Below are positions 1 through 11,939 of a DNA stretch of 64,000 nt, piece after piece. This stretch comes from Thinopyrum elongatum (Eukaryota; Streptophyta; Magnoliopsida; Poales; Poaceae): the NCBI GenBank assembly GCA_011799875.1, contig CM022302.1, positions 52,543,439 to 52,607,438 on the forward strand. Reading direction: 5' to 3'. Position 1 is the stretch's first letter, and every line of letters begins with the position of its first letter. The notes beneath the pieces were generated by a model. That model saw only the letters and a list, made by a program, of their open reading frames with translations. It made no database searches and had not been told where the DNA came from. Made by a program: the position numbers and the translations under genes.

Positions 1-3000
1 AGTACGCCTCCAACTTTATTGGTTCTATATATGTTTTCTATATTGACTATCTCTAAGTGGTTGTTATGTGTTTCCCGTCCGCATGGTAGTTGTTTCCATT
101 TGATCTATCTCTAGGTGGTTGATGTTACATGTGTTTGTACTGTGCTAAATTTCAGTCTTATTACAGTAGCACATAGGATTTCTGTATTATTTGCATTTAC
201 TCCTGCAAAGAACATGTGCTTAATTTTTGTCTTATTTGCCCCAATTTGCTGCTGATAAAAACATGTACAAAAAATCTTCTTTTATTGTTTCTTCTTGATG
301 TTGAGAACAGATGCTTTGAACATGAGCATGTGGGCAATTTGGAGTAGTCTGAAGAAGAGACAAAGAAAACAATCTCAACATGCTGGTTGTGCTAGGTGAG
401 TTCCTCTTTGATGACATGTTGCCGTGTTGTAAAGTTATCATTGTTGAACTATGCGTCCCTGGTGCCGAGCTCCCCCAAATCAACATTTTGTAGCTTTATG
501 TGTATGGGAAATAGTGGAAAAGGAATTTTACCTTAGTGATCATCTCTCTACTGAAATTCTTGATGCGTGGATATAGGTATATGAGCAAGAATTCTGAGAA
601 TTATATTTTCCAATGTAAACATTTACCAAGAAAAAATCCCTTAAATATTCTGCGATAAGCAATGTTGACGACAGTGCCATATCTAATCACGCCTGAGTGT
701 TTCGCCTTGCGATGTTCAGCTTGTTCTTGTTTCTTAAATTTTTTGTTAGCTTACTTTGTTAAGCTCCTTTTATGGCTGGTGGGAGGATCATTCAGCTGAC
801 CAAGTACAGTATGATGGTAATATCAAATCTGAGATTATTAAAGCATCTTTTGTGTAGGTATCGTAAACAGACTTAGCGCTGTAGTATCTTTCAGAATCAT
901 TCTTAGGTTAATGATGTTGCAAGTTTCCCTTTGATAGATTTCTCAAGCATTGGCAAGGCTGCAGTAACAAGGAGCGTCAGCAACTACAATTAATTCATTT
1001 ATCCATGGAATTGGGATAACAAGAAGGTAAAATGGCATGCATGATCACTCTTTTAGAATGTAAAAAATCTTAACTGGAATTTAAGAAAGTTGACACCGCA
1101 TCTCTGGTTCATTCAATGAAATTTTTTGCTCTTCAGTTTAACTTTCTATGCCTGGTTGTGATAGTGAAGGTCGATATTTTGATCTCCAATGGAATGTACA
1201 TCTTCTTGATTTTCCTCTATCTATGTGGAGGTCTCAAGAAAGAGAAAAGAACTTGTGGTTCAAGCAGCAAGAAGATAGCCAGCCAAAATGAATCAAAACA
1301 AGAACAAGCGTCGGGAATTTACAAATGAGGAAGTGCAGCTGGTATGGCCTCTCTGTTTTACCCCAAATCAACCAGAGGAAAAACTGCTGGACAATCATCT
1401 TCTTGCCATTTTATAGTTGACTTCCTGCCATGATTTGCTTCCTAAAAGAAATAGCAGTCAACTTGAAATAAGTAATTTATCTAGCTACAAATGCTTATTC
1501 TAGACTGATTATGTTTCTTCCAATTGCGGACAGTATTTTTTAGTTGACACTTTAATCTACATATCTGCTAAATATTTACATGTTTGCATGGCCATAAAAA
1601 AATCAGATACTGTACTTAAGCTTTAGTGATGGGTTAGTTATTCTACTTCTTTCGGCTAAATGTTTAGCAAGGACTGCACGTCTGAAACAACTAACTGGCC
1701 TTGCTTTTGGTACATTTTCCTTGTATATAACTCGCTTTTCTATTTCTCGAGGACAAGAACATCATATAGAGATTTTAGAGGTTGGCCCTGGTTTCAGATA
1801 CAATGCGCCTGATAGTTTAAATTTATTCTGCTCCTTACATGAGGGTCTGTGCTACTTTCAAACTTGAGCGAAGATTTTACTGTATGATATAAATTAAATC
1901 ATTTGTTTCTACTATATGTTAAAGGAGTTGGCCAATGTTGGCATGAAGCCATAAAAGTTAGCTGGATGTGGAGGATTTTGGTAGTGGTGGTGAATTGGCA
2001 CCTTTTCCTTGCTTGCCATCATGCCATGATTTGAAATTTAGTTGTCAGGCTACGTAATTCACACCGAGACCAGCAAAAGGAATTCGTGCGCTCCATCATA
2101 CATTTGCGCCTCTAAACTTAGTTTGTTGAATAAATTGTGCAGTTACCTTTTGCCGTTCTCTACTCTTTTTGCCGTTTTAACCGTAAAATATAATATAATG
2201 GTTATTTGTACATCGAGCAGATGATGTAATTACTTTCAATAGCGCTTCAGCTCTGCAATCGACAGTTTGACCTCATGCTAGGGCAGCCTCAGCCAGTTGC
2301 CTCTTCTATCAAAGGTAAAGAACAAAAGCCTTTTTATTGATATTGTTGTATGGAAAGTTTACTGGAAATTATGATTCTAAGTGGGTGTGAATAACATGCT
2401 TTGTCTTGAAATAATGACATATGGAGAAACTATAGTTTCCATTCTAAACTTGGTATTTTGATTCACACAAAGTTTCCGTCTATTGATGATTAAACCCATA
2501 CTTGCCAATATGAATAAAGTGACAGCAAAAGGAAATTGAACAACAGAGAGAATTAAGGATGCCTTATAAGCATGTTTTCACTTAAGATAGATTAGAATGA
2601 CTTCACAAATATTCCTGTCAATATAGATTGTAAAGTAGCAGTAGCTTATACAGATAGCTGCAGTTGTTGGCTGCACATGACAACTTCATGTTATTCTGCG
2701 CTCACCATAATAATCATTTTTTTTATTCCATATAAAGTGCCAGTAGGTTGTTTTGTTGCCAATGATTAATTATCTGATCCCTTGAGGCATTAATATCATG
2801 CTAGCTCTGTATATTGCTGGTGGTCTTCCCACTGTAATTCATTGTCACCATGATGCTAATTTTGAGTTTTGCTTGTTTTGTACTCACATGTAATTCCTTT
2901 GTTCCATCTTTGTTTTGTTATGTGCCAGTGCTGATGGAAGACATCCTGAGTCCTTATTGCATGCTAGAGAACAACAACTATCTTGTTGGTGATTCCCCTG

Positions 3001-3406
3001 ATATTTGGTTCTACAAGTGTGGCATATGGACCAATGAAAGCAAAGATATTCTGGATGTAATAACTATATGGGTTGCTCCAAATGGTTTAACAGTGGAAGC
3101 GTCACACCTTAAGTACCTGTGGAAGTGTACTATGCAAGCATTATCTGACAATGACACCCTGTTTGTACATTCACACCCTCTGAATGCCACAATCAGACTA
3201 AGAAGATGCCTAAATGAGCTATGAGGCCGCCTCCATATAAGTGTTTCTGTAAACCGATCTATCGATCTAAGTCATTCTGCTACCTGTACTGCTATCTGTA
3301 TTACAATCCATATTGCATTATATTTCCAGCTACATCTCCTACTTACTCACTACTAACATCACTTCCAACTGACTTCTTGAGCCATCGGCGCAACCGGGTC
3401 ATCTAG
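1..3406. other. AT-rich sequence without a supported gene
   Basis: No long open frame or recognisable domain is present. The longest frame, 2850-3224 on the plus strand, ends in about 95 residues of ordinary composition (from VLMEDILSPYC to CLNEL) preceded by a T-rich, intron-like stretch. It could be the last exon of an unrecognised gene or a chance frame. Short GT...AG-like borders occur but I could not chain them into a gene. At 40-145 a phrase (tatctctaRgtggttg) occurs twice. Confidence 0.4.
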
Positions 3407-3556
3407 TATGTGGAAAAGTGGATAGGAACTGGCCCACTTGAGATGGTGAGCACTGATTAGAGCTAGGCAAAACAAGCTGCTCCTGCAGTCCTGCTTGGGA
3501 ACAGTAATGAGCTAGGAGTAGTACTGATCGATTTCGCTCGGGTCGTAACCATCAGG
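3407..3556 (+). repeat. 150-bp direct repeat, left copy
   Basis: This segment, from tatgtggaaaagtgg to cgtaaccatcagg, recurs at 5874-6026 in the same orientation with a few substitutions and small indels. The last 50 bases are nearly identical in the two copies. The left copy ends exactly where the Harbinger-like sequence begins. Confidence 0.85.
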
Positions 3557-4830
3557 CATCTTCAACTCTGACCTGCAAATTTGCTTCGCCATCCGTCCGC
3601 GGACAGGCGCGGACATTGATGCGGAAGACGGCCGTCCAACGTTGGCCTCATGCATTTCAATTACTGTTTGTACTAAACGGACGAAATTCATGCAAACACG
3701 GTGTATTTCATATATAAGGGAAGAAACTTATATTTCAAACATTTTTATATAAACCGGGCAAAATTCATTACATTTCGAACATTTTTCATATAAATCAGAC
3801 GAAATTCATTACATTTTTCATCTATGCCGGACTAAACCCTACTCTAAATCTAAACTAAATGCTCGCAGGCGCCCGTTCCCCATTTCCGGCCATGAGCCCC
3901 GAGAACTGAAACTTCACCCTCGCTAGTTCCGCCTTGACGCTCTCCAGCTTCGCCTCCATAACCTCCGCCTCCGATGTCCCGGGAAGTGAATCATTCTGCC
4001 TCCACGTCGCTGCCAAACGGCTAATCGGTCGACGATGTTCAGCCGACCAACCTTGGTTTCAACATGAGGGGAGGAGCGGTGGCCTTCTTGGGACCTGAGC
4101 AGCGGCGACCTACCATGCACTACTCTTCCCCGCAGCTGGTGGCGCCCTCGGACGTGCCGGCTTGGTGGTCGTGGCGGCGGGGCACGGCCGGGCCGGAGCT
4201 GGCGATGTCCTCCTCGTCGTCGCTCTTACCCCACATCTCATCCGCCGCTTCGCCGAACTCCCTGTAGTCGGCTTCTAACTCCGCCTGACATTGGCGGTAA
4301 TGCCAACGGTCATGCCGGATCTCGCAGGCGGAGTAGGAGGACTCGAGCAAAGCTTCTTGCTCGGGCACGTCCACTTCTAGCAGGATGGATGTGCCGGCGG
4401 CGAGCAGCTCCTCCATGCGTCGGTGCTTCTCGAGGAGGCGGAGGTTGTAGGCCTGGTTGGCCCGCATCTGTTGGAACTTGGTCTCCTCCTCCTCCTAGGT
4501 ATAGTGTTCGGCGAGGCTCGCACGCACCTGCGAGGAGGGTGGCGCCGCCTCGTTCTCCATTGGGGTGTCGTCGGCCTCCGTCTGCTGGCCGTCCTACTAG
4601 CCGGAAGCAATGGCGGCCATCTGCTTGTTCTGCTCCGAGGAGAGGGTATCTCAGAGGGCTTTGGAGTGCAAGGAGGCCATGGCGGGCATGGTGCGGCAAG
4701 GAGAAAGGGATCGGAGGAGGACGACTGCGGGTATGGCCGGGGCTGAAGTTTATATAGCAAGCGGAAAGGGAATGGGTCACGGCGGTGAGGTTAATGGTGG
4801 GCAGCAGACGGCATAACCACCGCACTCATC
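3555..4830 (-). mobile_element. PIF/Harbinger-like non-autonomous element, truncated
   Basis: The left end (ggcatcttcaactctgacc, then tgcaaatttgct) closely matches the left end of the complete element at 32196, which has TAA target duplications. No matching inverted right end was found before 5030, so the right side appears lost. On the minus strand, 4467-4120 encodes a charged, coiled-coil-like stretch (NLRLLEKHRRMEELLAAG, then many Glu, Gln and Arg), and 4120-3923 may continue it in another frame. These read like the degenerate proteins carried by such elements; no function is assigned. A PIF transposase is not encoded here. Confidence 0.5.
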
Positions 4831-5873
4831 CATTGGTAAAACTAGGATAAAATTGAGCTACATGATCAAGATTGGAAAAAACAATATCAGGAAGAAGTGG
4901 TCTATCCGTTCTTAGCACCAATCACCCGAGGTTCAGAAAATCAGTTCATTGGCAACTGAAGATACTCGGATCTGGCGTCGCCCTCAAGAAAGAGAGGCAA
5001 AAATTAATACTCACTATGCACTCAGCTGATTGATCAAAGTGAAATTGATGAATGTGGTGTAGTCTCACCGAGCTTCATGTGAATATAGGTATTGCAATCA
5101 GTCCATAATTCTAGATGGGTGCATATGGATAGATATGAGGAAGCTACTGTAGATGGGAATAGTTGGGTCGTGTGGCCGCACTTTGGCCAGATTGGCGGAC
5201 AGTGGAGTGTATGGACTAGATATGCCACTTGGTACGTGCCAACCCTTTGCACCTCTTGTTGTACCACTGGACATTTAAAGCAAAAGCAGCCTCTCTCTCT
5301 CTCTCTCTCTCTCCCTCGCTCGCTCGCCCCCTCTCTCTCTTTCTGTGCGTACAAGTGACACGCGCGCACGTTTGACAGTCCGTCCATGGTGCTGGTGCAC
5401 GTGCGTGGCTGTCCAAGCAGCGTGCGCGCATGCTGTGCATGAGTATTTTATAGCAGTTCACTTCAGGATCTAACTCTCTCTCTCTCTCTCATACACACAA
5501 AAGATTGCTTGAAAAAACAAAACACAAAAAAGTCACATGTCCGGCAGGCGGCAGCGTGTCAACCAGGAGAGATCGAAAAGATCGCCTGTCGGAAGCTTAT
5601 AACGGTGTACCGACGACGACATGCATCATGCGTTCCGAGAAAAGAATCCAAGAAAACAATTGACATACATGCAGGCATGAGCATGAGCATCAACATATGT
5701 AGGTGCGGACCCTACGCGTGCCAGCTGCTCAGCCAACGGGTCGACGCCTCGTCCTCTCTACATCGCAAAACAAAAGAGGAAAAACGACATGCGGTGGAGC
5801 CGGTCCAGATCGAGACAGCGGGCTGATTTTGCATCCGGACGCGCACGGATTGGACGGTCGATCCGTGCGCACA
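4831..5873. other. No gene seen; CT microsatellites
   Basis: Non-coding sequence between the truncated Harbinger-like element and the right copy of the 150-bp repeat. It contains an interrupted CT/CTCG microsatellite at 5291-5342 and a pure CT run near 5476-5490. Frames reading RERERE on the minus strand are products of the microsatellite. Confidence 0.6.
5291..5342. repeat. (CT)n / (CTCG)n microsatellite
   Basis: About eleven CT units are followed by CTCG units and a further CT run. A second, shorter CT run lies about 130 bases downstream. Confidence 0.95.
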
Positions 5874-6026
5874 TATGTAGGAAAAAAGTGGATAAGAACT
5901 GACCCACTTGAGATAGTGAGTACTGGTCAGAGCTATGCAAAACGAGCTGCTCCTGCACTCCTGCTTGGGAAGAGTAATGAGCTAGGAGTAGTACTGATCG
6001 ATTTCGCTCGGGTCGTAACCATCAGG
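5874..6026 (+). repeat. 150-bp direct repeat, right copy
   Basis: Partner of 3407-3556. It begins tatgtaggaaaaaagtgg and ends cgtaaccatcagg, after which the two copies diverge. The copies lie about 2.47 kb apart. Confidence 0.85.
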
Positions 6027-6151
6027 ACCATGCAGCATGCATGCATACACATTTCGGCAAGATTTTAGAGGTGTGTATGATCGAGCCCTTTATCCGCTGG
6101 CACATACATACTCCCTCTTTTTTTCTTTTTGAGAATCATACTCCCTCTAAT

Positions 6152-6233
6152 GAATTATTTAATAATATGGCCGCATGCATCTTTCAGATGCAGAGGTCGG
6201 GGGTGAACCTCTTTTTCAAAAAAAAAAAAATAA
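6152..6233 (+). mobile_element. Extremely 5'-truncated LINE with A tail
   Basis: The 82-bp insert has the gatgcagaggtcgggggtg-type 3' end often seen on grass LINEs, followed by an A-rich tail (aaaaaaaaaaaaataa). It is flanked by a perfect 12-bp target duplication, ACTCCCTCTAAT, at 6140-6151 and 6234-6245. This is the form left by target-primed reverse transcription that stopped early. Confidence 0.75.
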
Positions 6234-6483
6234 ACTCCCTCTAATAGAAACGAACAAATGCATCTTTGATTTTGACATGGTTCTAAAGCAGTGATGGAGC
6301 TAGAGGGTGGACGGTGGGTCGTGGCCTGGCTCACTCTGCCCATTGAGCGCTAATGGTTAACTTTGATTACTAGTCTTGTTTCGTCGTCGCATGTGAATGA
6401 TTGCCAGCAAATTGGTTTCTAGACCAACCTATAGTACGAGTTTTAAGTTTAATAAATCTTGATATTTAAGACGACATTGTTGC

Positions 6484-7258
6484 TCACTTTTTTTGACAAG
6501 AGGGATATAATAGTATCGTGGAGATACCAATTAAGCCCAACCTCTGCAATAGCGCAATGTCGTAGAGACATTACAGATGCACACAACCAAAAGACAAAAA
6601 GTAGAAGAAGAACAAATAAAGATCTCGCTACAGTGATCAATTCCTTGTAGCTGCAGCACGAACCACCACCTCGACAACACCCGAAGTCAAAATTCTCCAA
6701 AAATAACGCCTCCAAAGAAAACAGTACACAAGCACAGTCATCGCCCGATCCTAGATTTTAGGTTTTCACCCTGGAGAAGATTCGTGCTCTCAAAACAGTG
6801 CCTTCAACAAAGTCACTGTCAGACACAACCAATTAAGGCCAGGCCTTAGGATTTCACCCTGAAAGCTCAGACTCTGTACTCCGCCTGTGCTGCTGCTCCC
6901 ACTTGCCGATGCGGCTGCTATGAGTCACGAATCAACAAGCAAAGTCCTCATCGCCACCAAGACTTGATTCTCCATTACTAGGCCTCAGACCTCAGCTACC
7001 ATGGCGTTCTCTGCCACTATCTTCACCATGGAAATCGAAATACCGACATGTCCCATAATTTCAACAGACAACGAAGCTTCGCGTCACGCCCTCCTGAAGC
7101 AACACGGGCTAAAATAGGGGCGCACACGACCGAATCTCATCCAATCCAGCAATCTACATGCGTCAAGTACCCAATAGAAATCTCCAGCGGAGCCTTTCGG
7201 AACTCGTCAACGACCAGATCAATGAGGGTCGGTTATCAAGCAGAACACCGTCTTGGCG
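6484..7258 (-). mobile_element. Possible non-LTR retroelement 3' fragment, minus strand
   Basis: The segment begins with a T run (tttttttgacaagaggg) and continues with sequence typical of antisense grass LINE 3' regions (cattacagatgcacacaacc). No open frame or reverse-transcriptase motif is visible and no target duplication was found. It abuts the degenerate left end of the CACTA element. The class is a guess from pattern memory. Confidence 0.3.
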
Positions 7259-7271
7259 CAAGAAGAAAAAG

Positions 7272-7455
7272 GCCCATTTGTCCCGGTTCATAAGGCCCAT
7301 TTGTCCCGGTTCGGGAACCGGGACTAAAGCCCAACACCTTTAGTCCCGGTTCTTATACGAACCGGGACAGATGGGGCTCCACGTGGCCGCTGCGGCGAGC
7401 CCAGAGAGGAGGGCCTTTAGTCCCGGTTGGTAACACCAACCGGGACCAAAGATCA
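7272..7455. repeat. CACTA subterminal repeats, left end
   Basis: At least five copies of cccggtt or aaccggga, arranged as short hairpins such as cccggttcgggaaccggg. Such repeats are the family's usual transposase-binding region. A duplicated aaggcccatttgtcccggtt unit begins near 7271 and again near 7292. A 17-G run follows at about 7502-7518. Confidence 0.85.
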
Positions 7456-7835
7456 TCCACGTGTCAGCAGCTCAGGAGCTGGGTTTTTGTTTTTTTTTAA
7501 AGGGGGGGGGGGGGGGGTTTGGGGGTTTTGGAGGTTTTGTAGGGTTAATTTAGGGGGTTTCATATATTGTGTTAGCTGGCTAATAGCTAGAGAGAAGTGT
7601 CCTCTCTTATCTCCGTGCTTGATCGATGCTACGTACTATACGTATAGAGAGGACTCGACACGGTAGCTAGTAAGCAAATGAAGGAAACCATTAAGTACAC
7701 AAGATCGTCATGAACATATACAGAGAGAAGTGATCGACCTCCTCCTTCTCCGAGAGATTGATCGAATAACAAGTTTTCGTATATCTATCCGACGCTACTA
7801 GCTACATATATACAATATAAGATCTCTTACAATCG

Positions 7836-10800
7836 CTAACATTTGATGTCAAGTTCCACATGGTATTTTTCGGCTGGATTGATGACGTGGTCAAGAAAGA
7901 ATCCCGCCAATTCCTCTTGAATTGCTTTTATGCGATCTTGTGGTAGGAGTTCATCCCGCATCTGCCAAATCTAATTTGAAGAAGGGGGTCAATACATATA
8001 TATGAATGAAACTCAACACAAATGATGGTAATAAAATAAAATTGTGAATATTATTGCTTACGCACTTCATATTGTTTTTCAGAGTAGCCCCGCTTAGAGG
8101 TCGTCGCGTTGTAGATGTACTCGCAAACGTAGTATCCACAAAAACTATTCCCGCCTTCCTGCCACAACCACTTTACGAGAAATAAAAGGTCAATCAAACT
8201 GATAATCAAGCATTATAAATGGTATTGATGAAACTAGCTAGAATCAATGGGAGATGCGCGGAACTAGCTAGTAGTACTTACTTTCGGGTGTGTAAATCGC
8301 AGCTCCCCCGGCAGTCCCGGAGCTTCTGTGGTGAACACTTTCCAAACCCTGCGAGACAAAGAAAATAATTACTTGATATCAGGAAATAACCAAAGTTGCC
8401 GATATGGTGCGATAATGATCGATTGAACTTACTTCTGGAGTATTTCAGTCATGGCCGCATACTCCTTGGGATCTTTTCGTCTTGAGTCTAAGACGGTTAC
8501 TAGTCCCTGCTCAAGCTTAATCTCTAGGAGAATAAAGTGGAAGCTGCGCACGCATGCATAACTCATCAATTAAATTACTATAACCTCGAGTAATAAGGGA
8601 AACCGAATATGCAGAAGACAGTAACACTCACTTGAAGTTGTAAGGAAAGAGTATTTTATCTTTGTTTTGATTTTTAAGCAACGATTGTAGCAAGTTGGCC
8701 TCGGTTTCTTTCGCATTATATGTAACCGTCCATTCATCTATGAGATTTGTGTTAATGAACCCAATATCATAGATTTGTGCATTTCTGCATTCGACGATCT
8801 TCAATCTGCATAATATAGTGAGGATAATTATATATACATGCAATGAAAGAGTTGAGCTATATATAGAGACTTAATTACAGAAGTATTGTACTTACAGACA
8901 GTAGCAAGTGATGATTATTTTATCGAGGTCCTTTTGATTGAAAAACTGGAAGAACTCCTCAAATGGAACAGACAACAGATCAATTCCAACGAGGTCGTGC
9001 TCCTCTTTAACTCTCAGCGTCAAAATATCCTTCCCAGACTTGCAGGTGTCCATGTACCACTTATGGAATCTTCGCATCATCGTTATTAGAGGAGGATCAC
9101 CAGGTCTGACGAGAGGCTTCCTGTACCGGTATTTGTGTTCGTCCACCTCCATTGTATCAAAATATGCATCGTCGGGCAGGTAATCACCAGGATTGGTACT
9201 GGCCATCATCCCCGGCAGATTTGCGACGATATCGCTAGACACCTTGAGCGGGGGGCACGATTGGTTTGCCTGTTCGCCGAGCTGGGGAATTTTGTTCCCA
9301 CTTCTTCGTTCTTGTAACCTTTTGTCACTTGAAGTAGTTCCCGACCGGCGCGCTCCTTCCACTGCCTTTTTCAGAGCGCGGACATGGTTGTCATCCGGCG
9401 GAGGCGGTGGTGGTCGCTTCAGGTTCTTCAAAGTGCGCTTCAATTTCACCGGATCCATCTTCTCCTCCGGAGGTGGATTTTTCTTTGCAAAAAAGTCCTT
9501 CACTTGGGCTTGACAGATCTCCGTGTTTTCCTCCTCGGTCATCTCGTATGGTAACTTCTCTAGAGGCTTGAGAGATGGACCGAATATGTATTGCCTCCCG
9601 CCTCTGGCTGTACTGCTAGACGCCGGAGCAGCCGGAGCGGCTGCGGCTGTCTTCCTTTGTTGCTTACGAGGCGGAGAAGGAGGCGGAGTGCTATGACGCG
9701 CCGGAGCAGCCGGAGCGGCGGCGGCTGTCTTCCACTGTTGTTGACGAGGCGGAGAAGGAGGCGGGCTGCTCGGACGCGCCGACGCAGGCGGAGAAGGAGG
9801 CGGAGTGCCGCCACGCGCCGGAGCAGCTGGGGAAGGAGGCGGAGTGCCGCCATGCGCCGGAGCAGCCGGAGAAGGAGGCGGAGTGCCCTGATCACTCGCC
9901 AGAGGAGGAGGCGGAGTGCCCTGACTCGCCGGAGGAGGAGGCGGAGGCGTCCAGTTCGAAAGGTTGATGAGCTCCTTCCGCCATAGACATGGAGTCTTCA
10001 GAGCAAGACCCAGCTGAGTCTCCCCTTCACCGGTAGGGTGGTCAAGCTCGAGCTCCTCAAATCCCTCCGTTATTTCATCGACCATCACAACAGCATAGCC
10101 TTCTGGAATCGGAAGGCAGTGAAAAGTTGCGCCGGGTTGAGGAGGTGCAACAGAGCCGACAGCCGCCATGACTTTGAGGTGCTGCCATTGCGCCATAGGG
10201 TGGCAATCTTGAGCCTCCGTGATAGCATCCACGGGGTAGCTGGGAGCCGTGAAGTGAGGCTGCTGAAGGAGCTCGGTGGAAGCCACGCTGCTTCTCCGCT
10301 GAGATGGCGGGGTAGCTTCTGGGATAGCTTCGGCAGGTCGCTGGCTCTGAACTAGTGCTTGTTCCTCTAGCGCTCGTACCCTTGCATTCAGCTTCTGCAG
10401 TTCGGTCTGCTCCACTTTCCTCCTCCTCTCCCGGGTTTTGTAACCGCCTGCACTGGGAAACCCTTTCTTCCACGCAACGGAGCCTGCCGTGCCTCATGTT
10501 CGTCCTGGGTGCTCAGGATTCCCGAGGGCCTGTGTGAGCTCGTCGTTCTCTCTGTCGGGAACGAACGTCCCTTGCTGCGCTGCGGCGATATACATTTGAA
10601 GCTTCTTGACGGGGTTTCAAGTTGCTCCTTCGTCCAACGGCACTTCCCTGTTTCAGGGTCCAAGGTTCCCCCAACCCCGAAGAACCAAGTCCTTGAACGG
10701 TCTGGCCAGTTCAATGTCTCTGGTTCGACCCCTTTATCAGGTAGGTCCTTCTCAGCCTTGTCCCACAACGGCCGGGCTTTGAGGTAGCCACCTGACCCCG

Positions 10801-11701
10801 TGCGATGGTGATACTCCTTCTTTGCAGCATTTTTCTTGTTTGTCGCTGACATCTTCTTACTCTTCTCCGATGTCTTGTGGGCCACAAATGCGAGCCAGTG
10901 ATCTCTTATCTTCTCAAATCGGCCGGTGAATTTTGGAGTCTTCCCTTTGTCGACAAACATTGATTTCAACTCATTCTTCCACCTCCTGAATAGATCTGCC
11001 ATCTTCTTAAGAGCATGAGCCTTGACCAATGGCTCTATAACTGGCTTATCCGGATCCTCCTCTGGCGGTAGGGTGAAATTTGCCTTCAGCGCGGTCCAAA
11101 GATCATCTTTCTGTCTATCGTTGACAAAAGACACTTGAGGGTCTTCGCTCTTAGGCTTATTCCGTTGGTGGATGCTAATCGGGATCATGTCCCTAACAAG
11201 AACCCCGCACTGAGCAAAAAATGCTTCCTTGGTCCGGCTGGGTTCAATCGGTTGGCCATCGCCCTTGATTGCTGTGATCGTGAACCTTTCATCCTGGCGC
11301 AACCTTTTCTTCGGGCCTCGTCTCGTTACCGAAGTTTGGCTTGATCCGGAGGGCTAGAAAAGAAGAAAGAAGAGAGTTAATATGTGTACATACCAAAACA
11401 ATTAATTCATGAATTAGCTAGTCAGCACAGGCTTAATTAATATATATACCTCGCCGGACTTTGCAACATCTCCTTCCTCCGTTCGCTCAACGGAGCAGTC
11501 ATCACGGTCTCCTTCTTCCACCGGCATTCCGTCACCGGAGCCATCATAATCATGTCCTTCCACCTCCATTGTTCGATCACCGGAGCCTGCTTCACCCTCT
11601 CCTTCCAGACCATCGGTGTCGTTGAGAAACGACAAGACATCACCTCCGCCGAGGATTATGTCCCCCAACAACTGTTCTGCTTCGATGTCTCGGTGCTCCA
11701 T
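7836..11701 (-). pseudogene. CACTA ORF1 with C-terminal Ulp1-like peptidase
   Basis: Seven exons can be traced by GT/AG borders and protein pattern: 11701-11450, 11353-8896, 8805-8632, 8543-8433, 8348-8282, 8170-8062, 7970-7836. Exon 1 (starting MEHRDIEAEQLL) is acidic. Exon 2 carries the plant En/Spm Transposase_24-type region (FEKIRDHWLAFVAHKTSEKS) and a long PPPSPP-rich stretch at 9560-9960. Exons 4-6 hold a C48/Ulp1-type triad: His in FHFILLEIK, Asp in VLDSRRKDP, Cys in NSFCGYYVCEY. Exon 7 ends ...ELDIKC and a TAG. Damage: a 1-base frameshift in the G run near 10611-10614, a TGA at 10494-10496, and a phase mismatch at the last junction. Known Ulp1 enzymes cleave SUMO-like tags; whether this one ever did is unknown. 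Confidence 0.75.
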
Positions 11702-11790
11702 AGTTTCTGCAAATATTACAACATGGCAATTAATATACAAACATGACAGATGGATATATTAGTGCAAACGTAGACCTAGCTAGCTCGACG

Positions 11791-11896
11791 CTTCTACGGT
11801 TTGGGGTGGCCTCGACAACGCTTCTAGGGTTTGGGGTGGCCTAGGCAACGCTTCTAGGGTTTGGGGTGGCCTCGACAACGCTTCTAGGGTTTGGGT
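11791..11896. repeat. 30-bp tandem repeat with telobox-like core
   Basis: Three full units and one partial unit of 30 bp, phased at 11791, 11821, 11851 and 11881, each beginning cttctagggtttgggg. On the minus strand each full later unit contains AAACCCTA, the plant telobox motif. The array joins the left edge of the SNF2 inverted repeat and is read through by its minus-strand frame as TLEALSRPPQ repeats. Confidence 0.9.
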
Positions 11897-11939
11897 CAGA
11901 CCGCCTCTCTCATGAATGTCCGACGTCCGGACCGACAAG

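Noticed and set aside
4389..4825. Overlapping Pro/Arg-rich and Gly-rich frames on both strands
   Set aside because: They are alternative frames of one GC-rich segment in the truncated Harbinger-like element; only the charged minus-strand frame shows a protein-like pattern.
5474..5490. CT run considered as a core-promoter Y patch or GAGA site
   Set aside because: No gene follows downstream, so a microsatellite is the simpler reading.
9591..9986. Arg-rich plus-strand frame of 131 codons
   Set aside because: It is the complement of the proline-rich repeats of CACTA ORF1.
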